A stretch of DNA of 64,000 nucleotides from the NCBI GenBank assembly GCA_030431255.1, contig JAUIJL010000002.1:62001-126000 (forward strand), given 5' to 3'. The number at the start of each line of letters is the position of its first letter. Position 1 is the stretch's first letter. The notes under the pieces were generated by a model. That model did not search any database, was not told the DNA's origin, and was given only the letters and a program-made list of their open reading frames with translations. A program made the position numbers and the translations under genes. This document shows positions 8,091-18,493 of this stretch, piece by piece. This stretch comes from Thermoanaerobaculia bacterium. Its GTDB lineage: Bacteria; Acidobacteriota; Thermoanaerobaculia; Multivoradales; J023.

Positions 8091-9077
8091 ATGGACCCCG
8101 ACTTCAATTCCGACCTAAAGCTGATGCGTTTGGCCAACGCCTTTCAGGTGTCGTGCGCCATGCACGCCGCCGCGCGCCTCGAGTTGGGGAAGTATCTGAA
8201 TCCGACGGGAAGCACCGTCAACGACCTGGCCGAGCTCACGGGCACCCAGGCTCGAAGGCTCGGTGCCTTGCTCGGATTCCTGGCGCAATTGGAGGTGGTG
8301 GCGGAGCTCGAGCCCGGGATCTACGGATCCACAAACCTCACGGATCGTCTGCATCTGGTAGACAACATCGCCCAAGGGCCGGAAGGATTGGCCGCGTGGA
8401 CGGGTCTCGAACAAGCCTTGCGCACGGGTCGGACGCCGTTCGAGGCCGTGCACGGTGAGAGCTTCTACGACTACGCGGCTAAGCAGTCGGAGCAGAGCCG
8501 TCGTTGGAATGCGTGGAATTCCAACGCGTCGAAGGCCATGGCCCCCGCCATGGCGGCAGCGGTCGAGCTGCAGGGCGATGAAACCGTGGTCGACATCGGC
8601 GGCGGCGAAGGCTTCGTGCTGGCTGAGCTGCTCACCTTGCATCCCAAATGCCGAGGTGTGCTTTTCGAGCTGACGTCAGCGACCGGACACGTGCATCCGA
8701 TCTTGCTCGAAGAGCCGAATCAAGTCGTAGAGGGCAACGCCTTGGAGGGGCTTCCGTCTCTCGGAAACGTGTATTTGCTGTGCCGTGTGCTGGTCAACTG
8801 CGACGACGAAGCAGCCGAGCTGTTGCTCAGCCACTGCGCCCAGGCACTGCGCCCGGGCCACCGGCTGATGGTCTTCGAGCCCCTGCTTCCGGAGCCCGGG
8901 GATCCATTGCGCAACGCCCAAGCCGCCTCGGACCTCAACCTTTTCGTGCTCTGGGGCGGTGGACAACGCACCCGAGGCGAGCTGCTGGATCTATTCCGCC
9001 GTGCGGGCCTGCCGGAAGCGAGGGAGCTACCGAGGACCTCCGTGGGCATCACCGGTTTCGAAATGCGACTGGATTAG
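8091..9077 (+). CDS. SAM-dependent O-methyltransferase-like protein
   Basis: The 328-residue protein shows the two-part layout of plant-type/hydroxyneurosporene O-methyltransferases: an N-terminal winged-helix dimerisation region (LMRLANAFQVSCAMHAAARLE, DLAELTGTQARRLGALL) and a C-terminal Rossmann fold with the SAM motif VVDIGGGEGF at residues 166-175. In this family the catalytic His usually lies in a motif like RVLHDWDDE; here the equivalent reads RVLVNCDDE, so the His is absent and the protein may be inactive or use another mechanism. Substrate unknown. The start at 8091 follows the TlpA stop by 10 bp, implying co-transcription. Confidence 0.85.
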   Translation: MDPDFNSDLKLMRLANAFQVSCAMHAAARLELGKYLNPTGSTVNDLAELTGTQARRLGALLGFLAQLEVVAELEPGIYGSTNLTDRLHLVDNIAQGPEGLAAWTGLEQALRTGRTPFEAVHGESFYDYAAKQSEQSRRWNAWNSNASKAMAPAMAAAVELQGDETVVDIGGGEGFVLAELLTLHPKCRGVLFELTSATGHVHPILLEEPNQVVEGNALEGLPSLGNVYLLCRVLVNCDDEAAELLLSHCAQALRPGHRLMVFEPLLPEPGDPLRNAQAASDLNLFVLWGGGQRTRGELLDLFRRAGLPEARELPRTSVGITGFEMRLD

Positions 9078-9126
9078 ACGGCCCGGCCCGGCTCGCCGAG
9101 GCTGAATCAACCGAAAGGCACCCGCC

Positions 9127-10464
9127 GTGATTTCTTCTAGAGTAGCCTCGATCTTCTGCACAGTCTTCATGACCATCGCCCTCGCTGCCCCGCTCAAGGC
9201 CGACGAGCCCTTCGTCGTGCCGTTCGGCGATCAATTCCCGATTCTCGAGGAGCACATGGATCGCAACCGCATTCAACCGGATGTGGGTGTGGATGCCCAG
9301 GGCCGTTTCGTGGTGGTTTGGTCGACCCGATCCGACGAAGACGGCGATGCCGGCTACGGCATCCGCGGTAAGACATTCGATCAAAACGGCGTGGCCGTCG
9401 GCACCGAATTCATGGTGAATACCTACACCACCGGCGACCAGCTCATACCGCGGGTGGCCATGGGCGCCGACGGCGGATTCAGCGTGGCTTGGATGAGCGA
9501 GGGATCCGCGGGTACCGACAGCTCTGAAACCAGCATCCAAGCACGCCCTTTCAACGCCGCAGGCGTGCCCAAGGGCCCTCCGATGCAAGTCAACACCTTC
9601 ACCTCCGGCCGCCAAGAAAGCCCGGCCATCGCCGCCGATGACCAAGGCAATTTCGTGGTCACTTGGGCCAACCACTTCAACGCCCCCGACGAAAAAGACG
9701 ACAATCGCACCGTCCAGGCCCGCCGATTCGGCTCCGACGGCACCCCCATCGGCGACGCCTTCAGGGTCGGCCCACCCGAATTGGATCACGACCTCACACC
9801 GGCCATCTCCATGACCGCCGATGGATCCTTCGTCGTGGCCTGGTCGTCGGTCGGCACCAACGGCTCTTTGGAAGTCTACGGCCGACGATTTCACGCCAAC
9901 GCCGACCCCGCGGGAGCGACCTTTCTGGTCAACTCCGAAACCTCCATGAACCAGAGCTATCCAGACGTGTCTCACCTCTCCGACGGGAGCTTTACGGTGG
10001 TCTGGAGAAACGAAGGCTCCGACGCCGATCCATTCGAGGAGAGCATCGAAGGCCGACGTTTCGCTTCCGACGGCACCCCCGTCTCCAGCCAATTCCAAAT
10101 CGACACCAACCCGTCCTCGGAGGCCTTCAGCCCTCAAATCGCCACCGACTCCGACGGATTCCTGGTGGCCTGGGGCGAGGGGTCCTTCAGCCCCTTCAAC
10201 ATCTTCGCGAGATCCTTTGAGCCCACCGGCCAGCCCTCCGGCGATGTGTTCGACCTACCGACCTACACGGTGCAAAGCCAGCGCGGCCAACGGCTGGGCA
10301 TCAACGCCGATCGGCAGCTGGTCGGTGTTTGGACCACCCAAACCGCCCCGGGGCAAATGGTGTCCTCCAGCATCCAAGCCCGAATCTTCCGCCACCCCGT
10401 GATCTTCACCGACGGCTTCGAAAGCGGCGATGCCTCGGCCTGGATGGTCGTGCCGGCTCCCTGA
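9127..10464 (+). CDS. Secreted repeat protein with DGFESGD tail, unknown function
   Basis: The 445-residue product starts at a GTG with AAAGG about nine bases upstream; the N-terminus is a signal peptide (CTVFMTIALAAPLKA). The body consists of about six or seven repeats of roughly 55 residues. Each has a strand such as GRFVVVWSTRS, GGFSVAWMSEG, GNFVVTWAN, GSFVVAWSS or GSFTVVWRNEG, followed by a second strand of the type RRFGSDGTPIGDAF. This looks like a beta-propeller or beta-helix. It ends in the tail IFTDGFESGDASAW. Function unknown; the export signal, repeats and tail suggest a surface or extracellular protein. Confidence 0.8.
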   Translation: MISSRVASIFCTVFMTIALAAPLKADEPFVVPFGDQFPILEEHMDRNRIQPDVGVDAQGRFVVVWSTRSDEDGDAGYGIRGKTFDQNGVAVGTEFMVNTYTTGDQLIPRVAMGADGGFSVAWMSEGSAGTDSSETSIQARPFNAAGVPKGPPMQVNTFTSGRQESPAIAADDQGNFVVTWANHFNAPDEKDDNRTVQARRFGSDGTPIGDAFRVGPPELDHDLTPAISMTADGSFVVAWSSVGTNGSLEVYGRRFHANADPAGATFLVNSETSMNQSYPDVSHLSDGSFTVVWRNEGSDADPFEESIEGRRFASDGTPVSSQFQIDTNPSSEAFSPQIATDSDGFLVAWGEGSFSPFNIFARSFEPTGQPSGDVFDLPTYTVQSQRGQRLGINADRQLVGVWTTQTAPGQMVSSSIQARIFRHPVIFTDGFESGDASAWMVVPAP

Positions 10465-10766
10465 GGCGGGCCGGCGGCCGACCTGAGCCGATCGGTTCAT
10501 AGGTACACCGATCACCCGGAAGCTCGCCGCCCCCCATCCGAGCGCTCGGCCGCGCTCCGGTCTCCAGACCAGAGCATGAAGGGATTCGCCCTAAAAAGCG
10601 GGCTTTCGGCCGACTCCTACCGTCGGTCCGTCGTCGATCCATCGTCGGCCCACGGAGCTGAGCCGGCATGGCACACACCTTGCGATAGATGCATGGACGG
10701 CCAAAACGGCCGGCGCCATTGCGGCCAGATGCCGCCGCTGACTCATTTCAAGCAAGGAGACCCAAT
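10465..10766. other. 302-bp intergenic region with sigma-54 promoter and structured leader
   Basis: No gene was found here. It contains the sigma-54-type promoter described separately, and a predicted leader of about 72 nt rich in GGCC/GGCGCC segments that could pair, ending in AAGGAG at 10754-10759. Confidence 0.6.
10669..10683 (+). promoter_or_regulatory. Candidate sigma-54 promoter for the LamG gene
   Basis: TGGCAC, five bases, TTGC matches the -24/-12 consensus of RpoN promoters exactly at the conserved positions with the required spacing. Transcription should start near 10695, giving a leader of about 72 nt before the ATG at 10767. A sigma-54 activator gene is present at 24908-26497. 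Confidence 0.65.
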
Positions 10767-11738
10767 ATGCCGACCTACCCCTACTCCAGCACCCTCATCA
10801 TGAGCCTTGGCGGAGAAGCGCAAATAGATTGTGGAACCGGGCTGAGCAGCGTCTTCGCCGGCGATACCTCCTTCACCCTCGAGGCATGGGTCCGAGTCAG
10901 CGACACCAGCGGGACCCAAATGATCATGGCCGACTACGATCCTTCGACGAGCTCCGGCCTCGCGGCCTTGGCGATTCGCAACGGAAAATTCGCCGCTAGG
11001 AGACTCCATTGGCTGGCCTCGGTCACTGAGCCCGAAAAGAATCAGTGGTACCACGTGGCCTTTTCCTACAGCGCCGTCACCGACCAAGCTACCCTCTACA
11101 TCAATGGTGTGCTCGAAGCGGCTCAGCCCGAGATTGCTCTCAACAGTGGACCGTCCGGTAGCCTTTGGCTGGGCGGCGCCTCGGGCGATTCCAATCGTCT
11201 GCAGGGCGACCTTCGGAACGCCGCCGTGTGGAGCGTCAGTCGAAGTCAAAGCGAAATCAAGCAAGACATGACCGCTGTTCCCTCAGCGGGCACGTCGGGT
11301 CTCGCGGCTTGGATCAGCTTCGATCAAAATCCGATCGCCGATGTTTCCGGCAACAACGTGCCGGCTCAGGTGACGGGCGCGCTCAGCGGCACCGTTGAAA
11401 CGACATGCCTGAAGCTTTCCGGCTCGGAATATGGAACGACCGGCGATTCGTCGAGCCTCGACTTCTCGGGCACCCAGCCATTCACCATCGAAACCATGGT
11501 GCTTCTGAACGAGGTCCCAGGGTCCTCCACCGCCGATACCGTGCTCGGCCGATTCGCTTCCGACGGCTCTGTTTGGTCGCAATATCTTTTGAAAGCACAG
11601 GCCGGGAGCTGTGGATCTGCTGGAAGAGGACCCCAACGATGCGGACCGCGAGGTCATGCTGGCGCTCGACATCATCCTCACGCTGATCCTTGGAATCCTC
11701 AACCTGATCGGTATTGTGGTCCTATCCAACAGCGCTGA
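10767..11738 (+). CDS. LamG/concanavalin A-like protein, shifted out of frame from a membrane domain
   Basis: The ATG at 10767 follows AAGGAG by seven bases. No signal peptide is present. Residues about 15-160 form a LamG-type jellyroll (FTLEAWVRV, WYHVAFSYS, ATLYINGVLE, GSLWLGGAS, LRNAAVWSVSRS), and a second LamG domain begins near residue 215 (CLKLSGSEYG, FTIETMVLL) but stops half way near residue 278. After that the frame turns into low-quality Arg/Gly/Pro sequence to residue 323, while the overlapping frame beginning at 11593 encodes membrane helices. An indel or internal deletion around 11590-11610 therefore probably split one longer protein. Expression is likely sigma-54 dependent. Ligand and role are unknown. 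Confidence 0.65.
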   Translation: MPTYPYSSTLIMSLGGEAQIDCGTGLSSVFAGDTSFTLEAWVRVSDTSGTQMIMADYDPSTSSGLAALAIRNGKFAARRLHWLASVTEPEKNQWYHVAFSYSAVTDQATLYINGVLEAAQPEIALNSGPSGSLWLGGASGDSNRLQGDLRNAAVWSVSRSQSEIKQDMTAVPSAGTSGLAAWISFDQNPIADVSGNNVPAQVTGALSGTVETTCLKLSGSEYGTTGDSSSLDFSGTQPFTIETMVLLNEVPGSSTADTVLGRFASDGSVWSQYLLKAQAGSCGSAGRGPQRCGPRGHAGARHHPHADPWNPQPDRYCGPIQQR

Positions 11739-12096
11739 GAAATTGGTCAAATTCTTGGCAAACCAACGCAAGCTCATTCAAAGGATCATCGAAATCCTCG
11801 TTGCCGCGGTGACCGCCGGAACCATCACCGGAGCGGTGCTGGTCGATATCTTGAAATTTATGTCAACCGCCGGTTGGCTCGAAAAAATCCTATATATCGT
11901 GGCGGACTTCGGTTTTTGGGGCATGGCACTCTTCTTGAGCAACCTCGCGGCGACCATCTTCTTCCCGGGAGTCAAGCTGGCACAAATGATCGCGTCCCTC
12001 GCCGTGCTCGCCATTCATGTGGCTGTGCTCATTGGCGAGCTCATTGCCCTGGCCTCAGAGGGCGACGAAGACACGGCTCAGCCTGTCGCCGTCTGA
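11611..12096 (+). CDS. Multi-helix membrane protein, probable C-terminal part of the LamG gene
   Basis: About 161 residues from a GTG at 11611; the frame is open from 11593. It has an acidic lead-in (EEDPNDAD), then four hydrophobic helices (around residues 18-42, 60-85, 95-120 and 125-150) and an acidic C-terminus. There is no plausible independent ribosome-binding site, and the frame begins exactly where the LamG frame loses sense, so it is better read as the displaced C-terminal region of that protein than as a separate gene. It ends 8 bp before the convergent giant kinase gene. No family recognised. Confidence 0.5.
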   Translation: MDLLEEDPNDADREVMLALDIILTLILGILNLIGIVVLSNSAEKLVKFLANQRKLIQRIIEILVAAVTAGTITGAVLVDILKFMSTAGWLEKILYIVADFGFWGMALFLSNLAATIFFPGVKLAQMIASLAVLAIHVAVLIGELIALASEGDEDTAQPVAV

Positions 12097-12104
12097 CGAT
12101 GGAT

Positions 12105-15100
12105 TCACTCGTCGGCGGAGGTTTCGGACGGGCCGCCCGGGGCTAGCTCGGAGATGCCTTCGCCGGCTGCCGAACCCGAGCAGGCCAGAGCTCGCTCGGC
12201 GAATCGAGCGAGTGTCTCCCGAAGATCCTGCAAGCGAAAGGGCTTGCGAATGTAGTCGTCCATGCCTGCCTCAAGGCATTGACGGCGATCCTGGATCGTC
12301 GCGTTGGCGGTCACGGCAATGATGTAAGGCTGGGGAATTCGAGGGTCGGAGCGAATCCGCCGGGTGGCCTCCAAGCCGTCCATTTCCGGCATTTGCACAT
12401 CCATCAGGATGAGGTCGAAGGACTCCCGTCGTAAGGCATCGATCACCTCCGCCCCGGTAGCGACCTTCTCGGCACACACTCCCAATTGCTCCAAAGTCGC
12501 TTCGGCGACCATCTGGTTGATGGGATTGTCCTCGGCCAACAACATCTTGAGGTCGCTAGCCACCTCGAAGGCGAGATCTTTGCTCGGGCACGATCCTGGA
12601 GCTTCCACCGTCGGCTCGTCATGTTTTGAGCCGAGGATCTGCACCAGCAAATCGTAGAGCCGCGCCGGCACCACGGGTTTGGTCAATATCCTGCTCTCGG
12701 GCTTTGCCGAAGGGCCGGTCGTCTCCAGGAGCTCCGCTATTGGATCCGGGATGTCGAGCATCGACTTCAAGGTGATCAATGCCGCCTTCTGGCAAGACGG
12801 CTGTCGTCGCAGGTCTTCGAGCTCGTCCAGGGATTTTTCATCGACGATGATGACGTCGAAGCTCCGATCCGAGTCTCTCGCCAGCGCCTTCGCTTGCCAA
12901 TGATCGATCGGCGCTTCCACTTGGATCGCCCAGGATTCCAATTCATATCGCAACACGTCGCGACAGCTCTCCAGACCGTGCAAGACCAACACCTGAGATC
13001 CCTGAAACGCCGACGGATCGATGGCCAAATGGGCTGGGGCCGGATGGGGAGAAATCGGAGCTTCGAAGGTGAAGGAAAACTTCGAGCCGACGCCGGGCTT
13101 GCTGGAAACACGGATATCCCCGCCCATCGCCTGCACCAGACGGCGGCTGATCGAGAGCCCCAAACCGGTGCCTCCGAATCGGCGAGTGGTGGAGGAATCC
13201 TCCTGGGAGAAGGCTTCGAAAATGTGATCTCGGGCTTCGCGCTCAATGCCGATTCCGGTATCGCGAACCGCGCACTCCAAGACGACGTGATCCGATCTAC
13301 CGTCGACCGGAGCACAAGCCATGGAGACGAAGACCTCACCTTGCTCGGTGAACTTCACCGCGTTGCCGATCAGGTTATGAAGCACCTGCCGTAATCGAGC
13401 GGCATCGGCGAGGACCGCCACCGGCACCTCGTGGTCCACTCGAAAAGCCAGCTCAATGCCCTTCTCCGCGGCCTCGACCGCCAACACCTCCACCGATTGC
13501 TGAAGACACTCGCGGGTTTTGACCGGCGCCTCTTCGAGCACCAAACCCCCGGCTTCGATTTTCGAAAAGTCGAGGATGTCGTTGATCAGGGCGAGCAGGG
13601 CCTCACCACTGCCGCGCACGGTTTCCGCGAAGCGCATTTGGCGGGCATCGAGGGGGGTTCTGAGCAAGAGCTCGGTCATGCCGATTACCGCGTTCATCGG
13701 CGTCCGGATTTCGTGGCTCATCTTGGCCAAGAACTCACTCTTGGCCTGGTTGGCGGCCTCCGCTTCCCGATGATGTTCCAAAGCCTGTCTCGCTGCTTCC
13801 GCCAACTCGGCGGTTCTGCGCTCGACCCGCCCTTCCAACTCTTCGTTCAGGTCGTTGAGACGGCTGTAGAGCCTTGCGTTTTCCAACGACACCGCGGCTT
13901 GGGCCGCCAGGATGTCCAGGATCTCGAGCCGCGCCCCGGTGAAGGCGTCGGCCAGCTGCGAGTTTTCGAGCACCAGAAATCCGACGATCTCCTCTTGTCG
14001 ATACATCGGCATGCACAGCAGGGATTTCGTTCGCCGGGACTCGACGAAGGGATCGGCCCGGAAGGTGGCGTCTCGGCGGGCGTCGCTCAGCACCACTCGC
14101 TCGCCGGTTCGGCGGACAAAGTTCAAGATTTGCTCCGGCAGCGGCTCCGACTCGGAACCTGACGCAAGGTCCGAATCGACCCGCGCCCGCAACACCAGAG
14201 CGCCGTCTTGCTCTTCCTGAAATAAATATCCCGTCTGAGCCCCGGCGCTTTCCACCATGATCTGCAGGATGGTGTGAAAAAGGGAGTCGACTTGCAGCTC
14301 TTCCGAGATCGCCCGGGTCGCCTTCACCAGGGTCATGGCATCGAGACGCGCGGCTCGCTCCCCGAATGTCGCGCCGCCTTGCTCGCGATCACCGATCGGC
14401 CGAATCTCAGGACAAGCTTTCTCGAGATCCTCCACCCGGCTATTCGCTCCCCATCGGGCATAGAGATCGCGCGCGCTCCGCAGATGGGCGATCGCGGCGG
14501 TCGACAACCCGAGGGATGCATTGAATTGGCCGACCAACACATGGGCCAGGGCCTCGTTGTGCACGAACCCATGCTCCCGGGCCTGGCCGACGGCCGTTTC
14601 ATAAAGAGCCAGAGCGTCCGCCACCCGGTTTTCCAGTCCCGCGACCTCGGCTTCGATCAAGAGTTTTTTGTGCAGAAAATTTTCGGGGCTGGAAGCGGCC
14701 CAGCGTTCCAGCCTTTGCAAATGGGACGCGATGAGACCACGCGCGCCGGCCTGATCGCCTTCGTCGAAGGCGTTCATCCGCCGACAGAGGGCGATGGAAT
14801 AGTAGAAGGAGTGCTCCGCCAATAGGGGTTGCGCGGTTAGGAACCCGAGAGTCTTCTCCGACTGCGCACCGAGGTCACTGGCCTCTCGATACCGTTCGTG
14901 GATGCAGAGCACCATCATTTTGAGCACGTGATAACGAGCGACCCCGGCGCCGTGGCTGCGCGCTCGCATGTCCCGAATGCAGGACTCCTCGTCGAAACCT
15001 TCTTGGCTCAGGGAGGTGCGGTCGGCGGTCTTGCCTTGCAGATTCAGCACCACATTGCGAACGATCTCTTCCAAGTCGGCATAGGTCTGATTCTTGGTTC

Positions 15101-18100
15101 GGCGAAAAAACGTCAGGGCTGAGTCGGCTTCTTCCAGAGTGGTCGACAGTCGGACGCCGGACAGCAAGGAGCTGATCACCAGGTAGTAGTAGGCCCAGCT
15201 GGTGAACACGTAGTCGCCCGACTCCAAGCCGTGGTCGATGCTGCGCCTGAGCAGCGGAATATTGGTTTGGATCGGCCGAGCCCAATGGTTGTTGAGGCCA
15301 CCCAAAATCCAATAAAGCTTGCAATAGAGCCTCGGCACGGCCAATCGTTCCGCAAGCTCCAACGAAATATCTCCCAGCCGACGGCCGGTTTGATATTGCC
15401 CGCGAAAGGTTCCGAGAATCACGCCGAGATAGCCGTAGGCGAAAGGCGTAGCCTGGGAGCTGCCGTGCTCCAAGGTGAGCTGCACCATTTTGGTGACGAT
15501 CCACGGAAACCATTCCTGATCCGCGATATAGGTCTGGGTGGTCAGGTTCATCATCAGCTGCATGCAATCTTCCAGCGCCTGATCTTCCATCGGCGGCAGG
15601 TCGAGCAGCGTCGACAGATCACGCCCGCCGAGCTGGGCATCGATCCCCTCCAACCCGCGCTGGATGGCCCCGGGCAAGTCGTCGGCACCTTCTCGCAAGT
15701 CGATGCCGTAGAGCTTGAGCCCTTCGAATCCGGCGGCCATGGATTCTTTGAAGTTGCCGAGGCTCGAATAGAAAGCAATGCGCAGATTGTAGACCTGCGC
15801 TTTCTCGTGCCGTCCTGAGGCTCTGCCCAGGAGCATGTGGGACAGCTCTTCGGCCCGGCCGAGCTCGCCCATCAAATAGGAGCATTCCGTCTCCGCCCGA
15901 TAGAGCTCGAAGGTCAAGCTGTGAGCGACCTCCCAGGCGTTCTCAGGTAGAAATCGAATACCGGCTTGCAAGTAGGCCGAACCCGAGTCGTAAGCAGCGG
16001 AGGCTTTCGCGCGATTTCCCGCCGACAGGTTGAGCCGCGCCATGGCCAGCTCTTCTTCCGGGTCGCCGACCAGCTCCGCGCCCAGATTGACGTGGTTGAC
16101 GATGTCGAAAAGGTGCTCTTCCCGCGACGATCGGTCGTTCAAGAGCCGCCGTCCGATCTGGAGATGCACCCTTTTCCGTTGGCTCGGCTCGATCAAGGAA
16201 TACGCGGCTTGATGCACCCGATCATGGACGAATTGGAAGGAAACACCGGAAAAATCGAAGGCATCGGAGATCACCAATTCCTTTCCGGTCCGGCCGAGCA
16301 TTCTGCTCGCGTCTCCCCGAGGAAGGATCAATCCGTGTTTCAGGGCCGGCCACAGCCCGCTCATCGCCTTGGCGATCGACTGAGCGGCCACCGTGGCGAG
16401 GGTCTCGGCGTCGAAGCGATTGCCGATGCAAGCCGCCAGGGTCAGCAGATCCTGGCTCGGCTTGGCCAAGCGTTGGATTTTCTCGGCCATCAAATCGACC
16501 ACGTCGTCGGTGATTCCGACGGTCCGAATCTGTTCCAGATCCCAGGACCATGCTTGCTCATCGAGATCTTGTTTCAACAGCCCGGACGCGTGCAGCTCAC
16601 GCATCAGCTCGCCGACGAAGAAAGGATTGCCTTCGGTCCGCTCATAGACGAATTGAGCGAGCCGGCGGAGCTCCTCACCCTCTTGACCCAACGTATCGGC
16701 CACAAAACGCTCGACGTCCTCTGCTTTCAGGGGCTCGAGATGGATCGATTCGAGCTTGGCCCCACTCTTTTCGATCTGCCGGATCGTTCGGCTCAGGGGA
16801 TGGGCGGCATCCACTTCTTGGTCCCGGTAGGCGCCGATCAAAAAGACGTGGCGGCTGTCCGGGTCCGTGCACAGCAAATCCAGCAGCTTGAGCGTCGCGG
16901 AATCCGCCCATTGCAAATCGTCGAGGAAAATCGCCAGGGGATGCTCGGGTCCGGCAAATACGCGGACGAAAGCCTGTAGCGAGCGGTTCAGTCGCCGCTC
17001 GGCCTCGGCGGGCTCCAGCTGCGGAATCGGGGGTTGCTCGCCGACGATCAGGGAAACGTCGGGGATTACCTCGGCGATCATTTGCACGTTTTCGCCCAGC
17101 GCCCCGAGGATGCGTCGACGCCAGGCCTGAAGCACCGCTTCCTTCTCCGTCAGCAACAATCGAACGAGCTCTCGGAAGGCCTGGATCAAGGAATCGTACG
17201 GAATATCCCGCTTGAATTGATCGAATTTGCCCGAAATGAAGAATCCTCGATGACGCACGATCGGCTCTTGGATCTCAGCGATCAGCGAGGTCTTGCCCAC
17301 CCCCGGATGGCCGGTGACCAACAGCATCGCCGTGGTGCCGCGATGCACGGACTCAAACGCTTTGCGAAGGGTTTCGACCTCCGCTTGTCGTCCGTACAAG
17401 GCTTGGGGTAGGTGGAATCGTTCCGATCGATCCCACTGCCCGGGCACGAAATCTTGATCTTCGTCGGGCCCGAGCCCTTCGCACGCCGTGAGATCACGCA
17501 GCAACCCGTTGGCGCTTTGGTAGCGCTCCTCCGCCACTTTGGCCATCAGCTTCATGATCACCCGGTCGAGCGCCGCGGGGCATTCCGGCCAGGCCTCGCG
17601 CAATGGAAGCGGTGTCATGGCGATGTGGCAATGCACCCATTCCAGATCGTCTTCCGCTTGAAAAGGAAGCCGACCCGCCAGCATCTGATAGAGCGTGATG
17701 CCCAGCGAGTAGAGATCCGAACGAGCATCGATGGTCCGATGGGTGCGACCCGTTTGCTCGGGCGAGATATAAGGCAAGTCGCCTTCGAGGGCATCGGGCC
17801 CAGCGAGATCTTGAATCTCCCCCTGTAAACGGGAAGAGACGCTGAAATCCGCGAATCGAACAGTGAGGTCGGGCTGAACGAGGATGTGTCGGGGGTTGAG
17901 GTTCTTGTGCACCACTTGAGCCCCGTGGAGCTCCGCCAGCTTTTCCGCTGCTGAGCGCGCGACACTGTAGAAGTCGGCGAGGTCCGACCGTCCCGACTCC
18001 ATCCACTCACCCAAGGTTTGACCGCCGAGATCGTCCAAGACCGAGAAGGAGCGCCCTTCGTGATGCCCCATCTCTCGGGCCTTCGGAGCTGCCGAAACGT

Positions 18101-18293
18101 CCAGCCGGCTCAATATCCGATGCTCATGGCGGAGACGCCCCGACACCTGCGGGCTCGAATGAGGATCGAGCAAGATCTTGATCACCACCGGATCGCCGCC
18201 GATCACCTCCCGGGCGCGGCACACGACTCGCGAGGCGCCCTTGCTCAACACCGCTTCAAGCCGATAGCCGGGGGGCAAGACTTCCGTCAACAC
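12105..18293 (-). CDS. Giant kinase-like/ATPase/GAF/histidine kinase/receiver hybrid (2062 aa)
   Basis: Domains in order: a Ser/Thr kinase-like domain (about 8-275); an AAA/MalT-type signalling ATPase with Walker [10 protein letters not shown] at 328-336 and Walker [13 protein letters not shown] at 453-464; a long helical TPR-like region to about 1290; a GAF domain (about 1325-1490); a HisKA domain with phospho-accepting His1527 (SHEIRTP) and a HATPase; and a C-terminal receiver with Asp1965 (MDVQMP). No membrane segment was seen, so it is probably cytoplasmic. In the kinase-like domain the catalytic HRD Asp is replaced (HKNLNP at 129-134), although the ATP lysine (VVIK) and the DFG-position Asp (DFS) remain, suggesting a sensor or pseudokinase. 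The output partner is unknown; the receiver could feed a phosphorelay. A 24-bp palindrome lies about 100 bp upstream. Confidence 0.92.
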   Translation of the reverse strand: MLTEVLPPGYRLEAVLSKGASRVVCRAREVIGGDPVVIKILLDPHSSPQVSGRLRHEHRILSRLDVSAAPKAREMGHHEGRSFSVLDDLGGQTLGEWMESGRSDLADFYSVARSAAEKLAELHGAQVVHKNLNPRHILVQPDLTVRFADFSVSSRLQGEIQDLAGPDALEGDLPYISPEQTGRTHRTIDARSDLYSLGITLYQMLAGRLPFQAEDDLEWVHCHIAMTPLPLREAWPECPAALDRVIMKLMAKVAEERYQSANGLLRDLTACEGLGPDEDQDFVPGQWDRSERFHLPQALYGRQAEVETLRKAFESVHRGTTAMLLVTGHPGVGKTSLIAEIQEPIVRHRGFFISGKFDQFKRDIPYDSLIQAFRELVRLLLTEKEAVLQAWRRRILGALGENVQMIAEVIPDVSLIVGEQPPIPQLEPAEAERRLNRSLQAFVRVFAGPEHPLAIFLDDLQWADSATLKLLDLLCTDPDSRHVFLIGAYRDQEVDAAHPLSRTIRQIEKSGAKLESIHLEPLKAEDVERFVADTLGQEGEELRRLAQFVYERTEGNPFFVGELMRELHASGLLKQDLDEQAWSWDLEQIRTVGITDDVVDLMAEKIQRLAKPSQDLLTLAACIGNRFDAETLATVAAQSIAKAMSGLWPALKHGLILPRGDASRMLGRTGKELVISDAFDFSGVSFQFVHDRVHQAAYSLIEPSQRKRVHLQIGRRLLNDRSSREEHLFDIVNHVNLGAELVGDPEEELAMARLNLSAGNRAKASAAYDSGSAYLQAGIRFLPENAWEVAHSLTFELYRAETECSYLMGELGRAEELSHMLLGRASGRHEKAQVYNLRIAFYSSLGNFKESMAAGFEGLKLYGIDLREGADDLPGAIQRGLEGIDAQLGGRDLSTLLDLPPMEDQALEDCMQLMMNLTTQTYIADQEWFPWIVTKMVQLTLEHGSSQATPFAYGYLGVILGTFRGQYQTGRRLGDISLELAERLAVPRLYCKLYWILGGLNNHWARPIQTNIPLLRRSIDHGLESGDYVFTSWAYYYLVISSLLSGVRLSTTLEEADSALTFFRRTKNQTYADLEEIVRNVVLNLQGKTADRTSLSQEGFDEESCIRDMRARSHGAGVARYHVLKMMVLCIHERYREASDLGAQSEKTLGFLTAQPLLAEHSFYYSIALCRRMNAFDEGDQAGARGLIASHLQRLERWAASSPENFLHKKLLIEAEVAGLENRVADALALYETAVGQAREHGFVHNEALAHVLVGQFNASLGLSTAAIAHLRSARDLYARWGANSRVEDLEKACPEIRPIGDREQGGATFGERAARLDAMTLVKATRAISEELQVDSLFHTILQIMVESAGAQTGYLFQEEQDGALVLRARVDSDLASGSESEPLPEQILNFVRRTGERVVLSDARRDATFRADPFVESRRTKSLLCMPMYRQEEIVGFLVLENSQLADAFTGARLEILDILAAQAAVSLENARLYSRLNDLNEELEGRVERRTAELAEAARQALEHHREAEAANQAKSEFLAKMSHEIRTPMNAVIGMTELLLRTPLDARQMRFAETVRGSGEALLALINDILDFSKIEAGGLVLEEAPVKTRECLQQSVEVLAVEAAEKGIELAFRVDHEVPVAVLADAARLRQVLHNLIGNAVKFTEQGEVFVSMACAPVDGRSDHVVLECAVRDTGIGIEREARDHIFEAFSQEDSSTTRRFGGTGLGLSISRRLVQAMGGDIRVSSKPGVGSKFSFTFEAPISPHPAPAHLAIDPSAFQGSQVLVLHGLESCRDVLRYELESWAIQVEAPIDHWQAKALARDSDRSFDVIIVDEKSLDELEDLRRQPSCQKAALITLKSMLDIPDPIAELLETTGPSAKPESRILTKPVVPARLYDLLVQILGSKHDEPTVEAPGSCPSKDLAFEVASDLKMLLAEDNPINQMVAEATLEQLGVCAEKVATGAEVIDALRRESFDLILMDVQMPEMDGLEATRRIRSDPRIPQPYIIAVTANATIQDRRQCLEAGMDDYIRKPFRLQDLRETLARFAERALACSGSAAGEGISELAPGGPSETSADE

Positions 18294-18393
18294 TACACCT
18301 CCTCGAAGGTCTCTCCGTCGACCGTACCCTCACACCAAGCCGGCATCCAAGCCCCGGCACGGCCGACTAAGAATCAGTCTATACGGCGAAACT

Positions 18394-18417
18394 TTAACGG
18401 TAAAGCTTTACCGTTAA
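18394..18417. promoter_or_regulatory. 24-bp perfect palindrome, candidate operator
   Basis: The half-site TTAACGGTAAAG is followed immediately by its exact reverse complement. It lies 101-124 bp upstream of the giant kinase start and about 230 bp upstream of the amine oxidase start, in locally AT-rich sequence. A dimeric repressor or activator site is the simplest reading; the cognate regulator is not evident. Confidence 0.6.
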
Positions 18418-18467
18418 CCTGCATCCAACGCGGGGCAAAACGGTTCTCAAGTAGCCGAAACCCGATA

Positions 18468-18493
18468 TTTTCCTTCAGCATTTTCCTTCAGCA
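18468..18493. repeat. 13-bp perfect tandem duplication
   Basis: TTTTCCTTCAGCA occurs twice in direct succession in the gap upstream of the amine oxidase gene. Confidence 0.9.

Noticed and set aside
9049-10137. 362-codon minus-strand open frame opposite the repeat protein
   Set aside because: It mirrors the repeats of the plus-strand gene and lacks a ribosome-binding site and recognisable motifs.
15966-16979. 337-codon plus-strand open frame within the giant kinase gene
   Set aside because: Antisense to a continuous 2062-residue protein with ordered domains; no supporting features.
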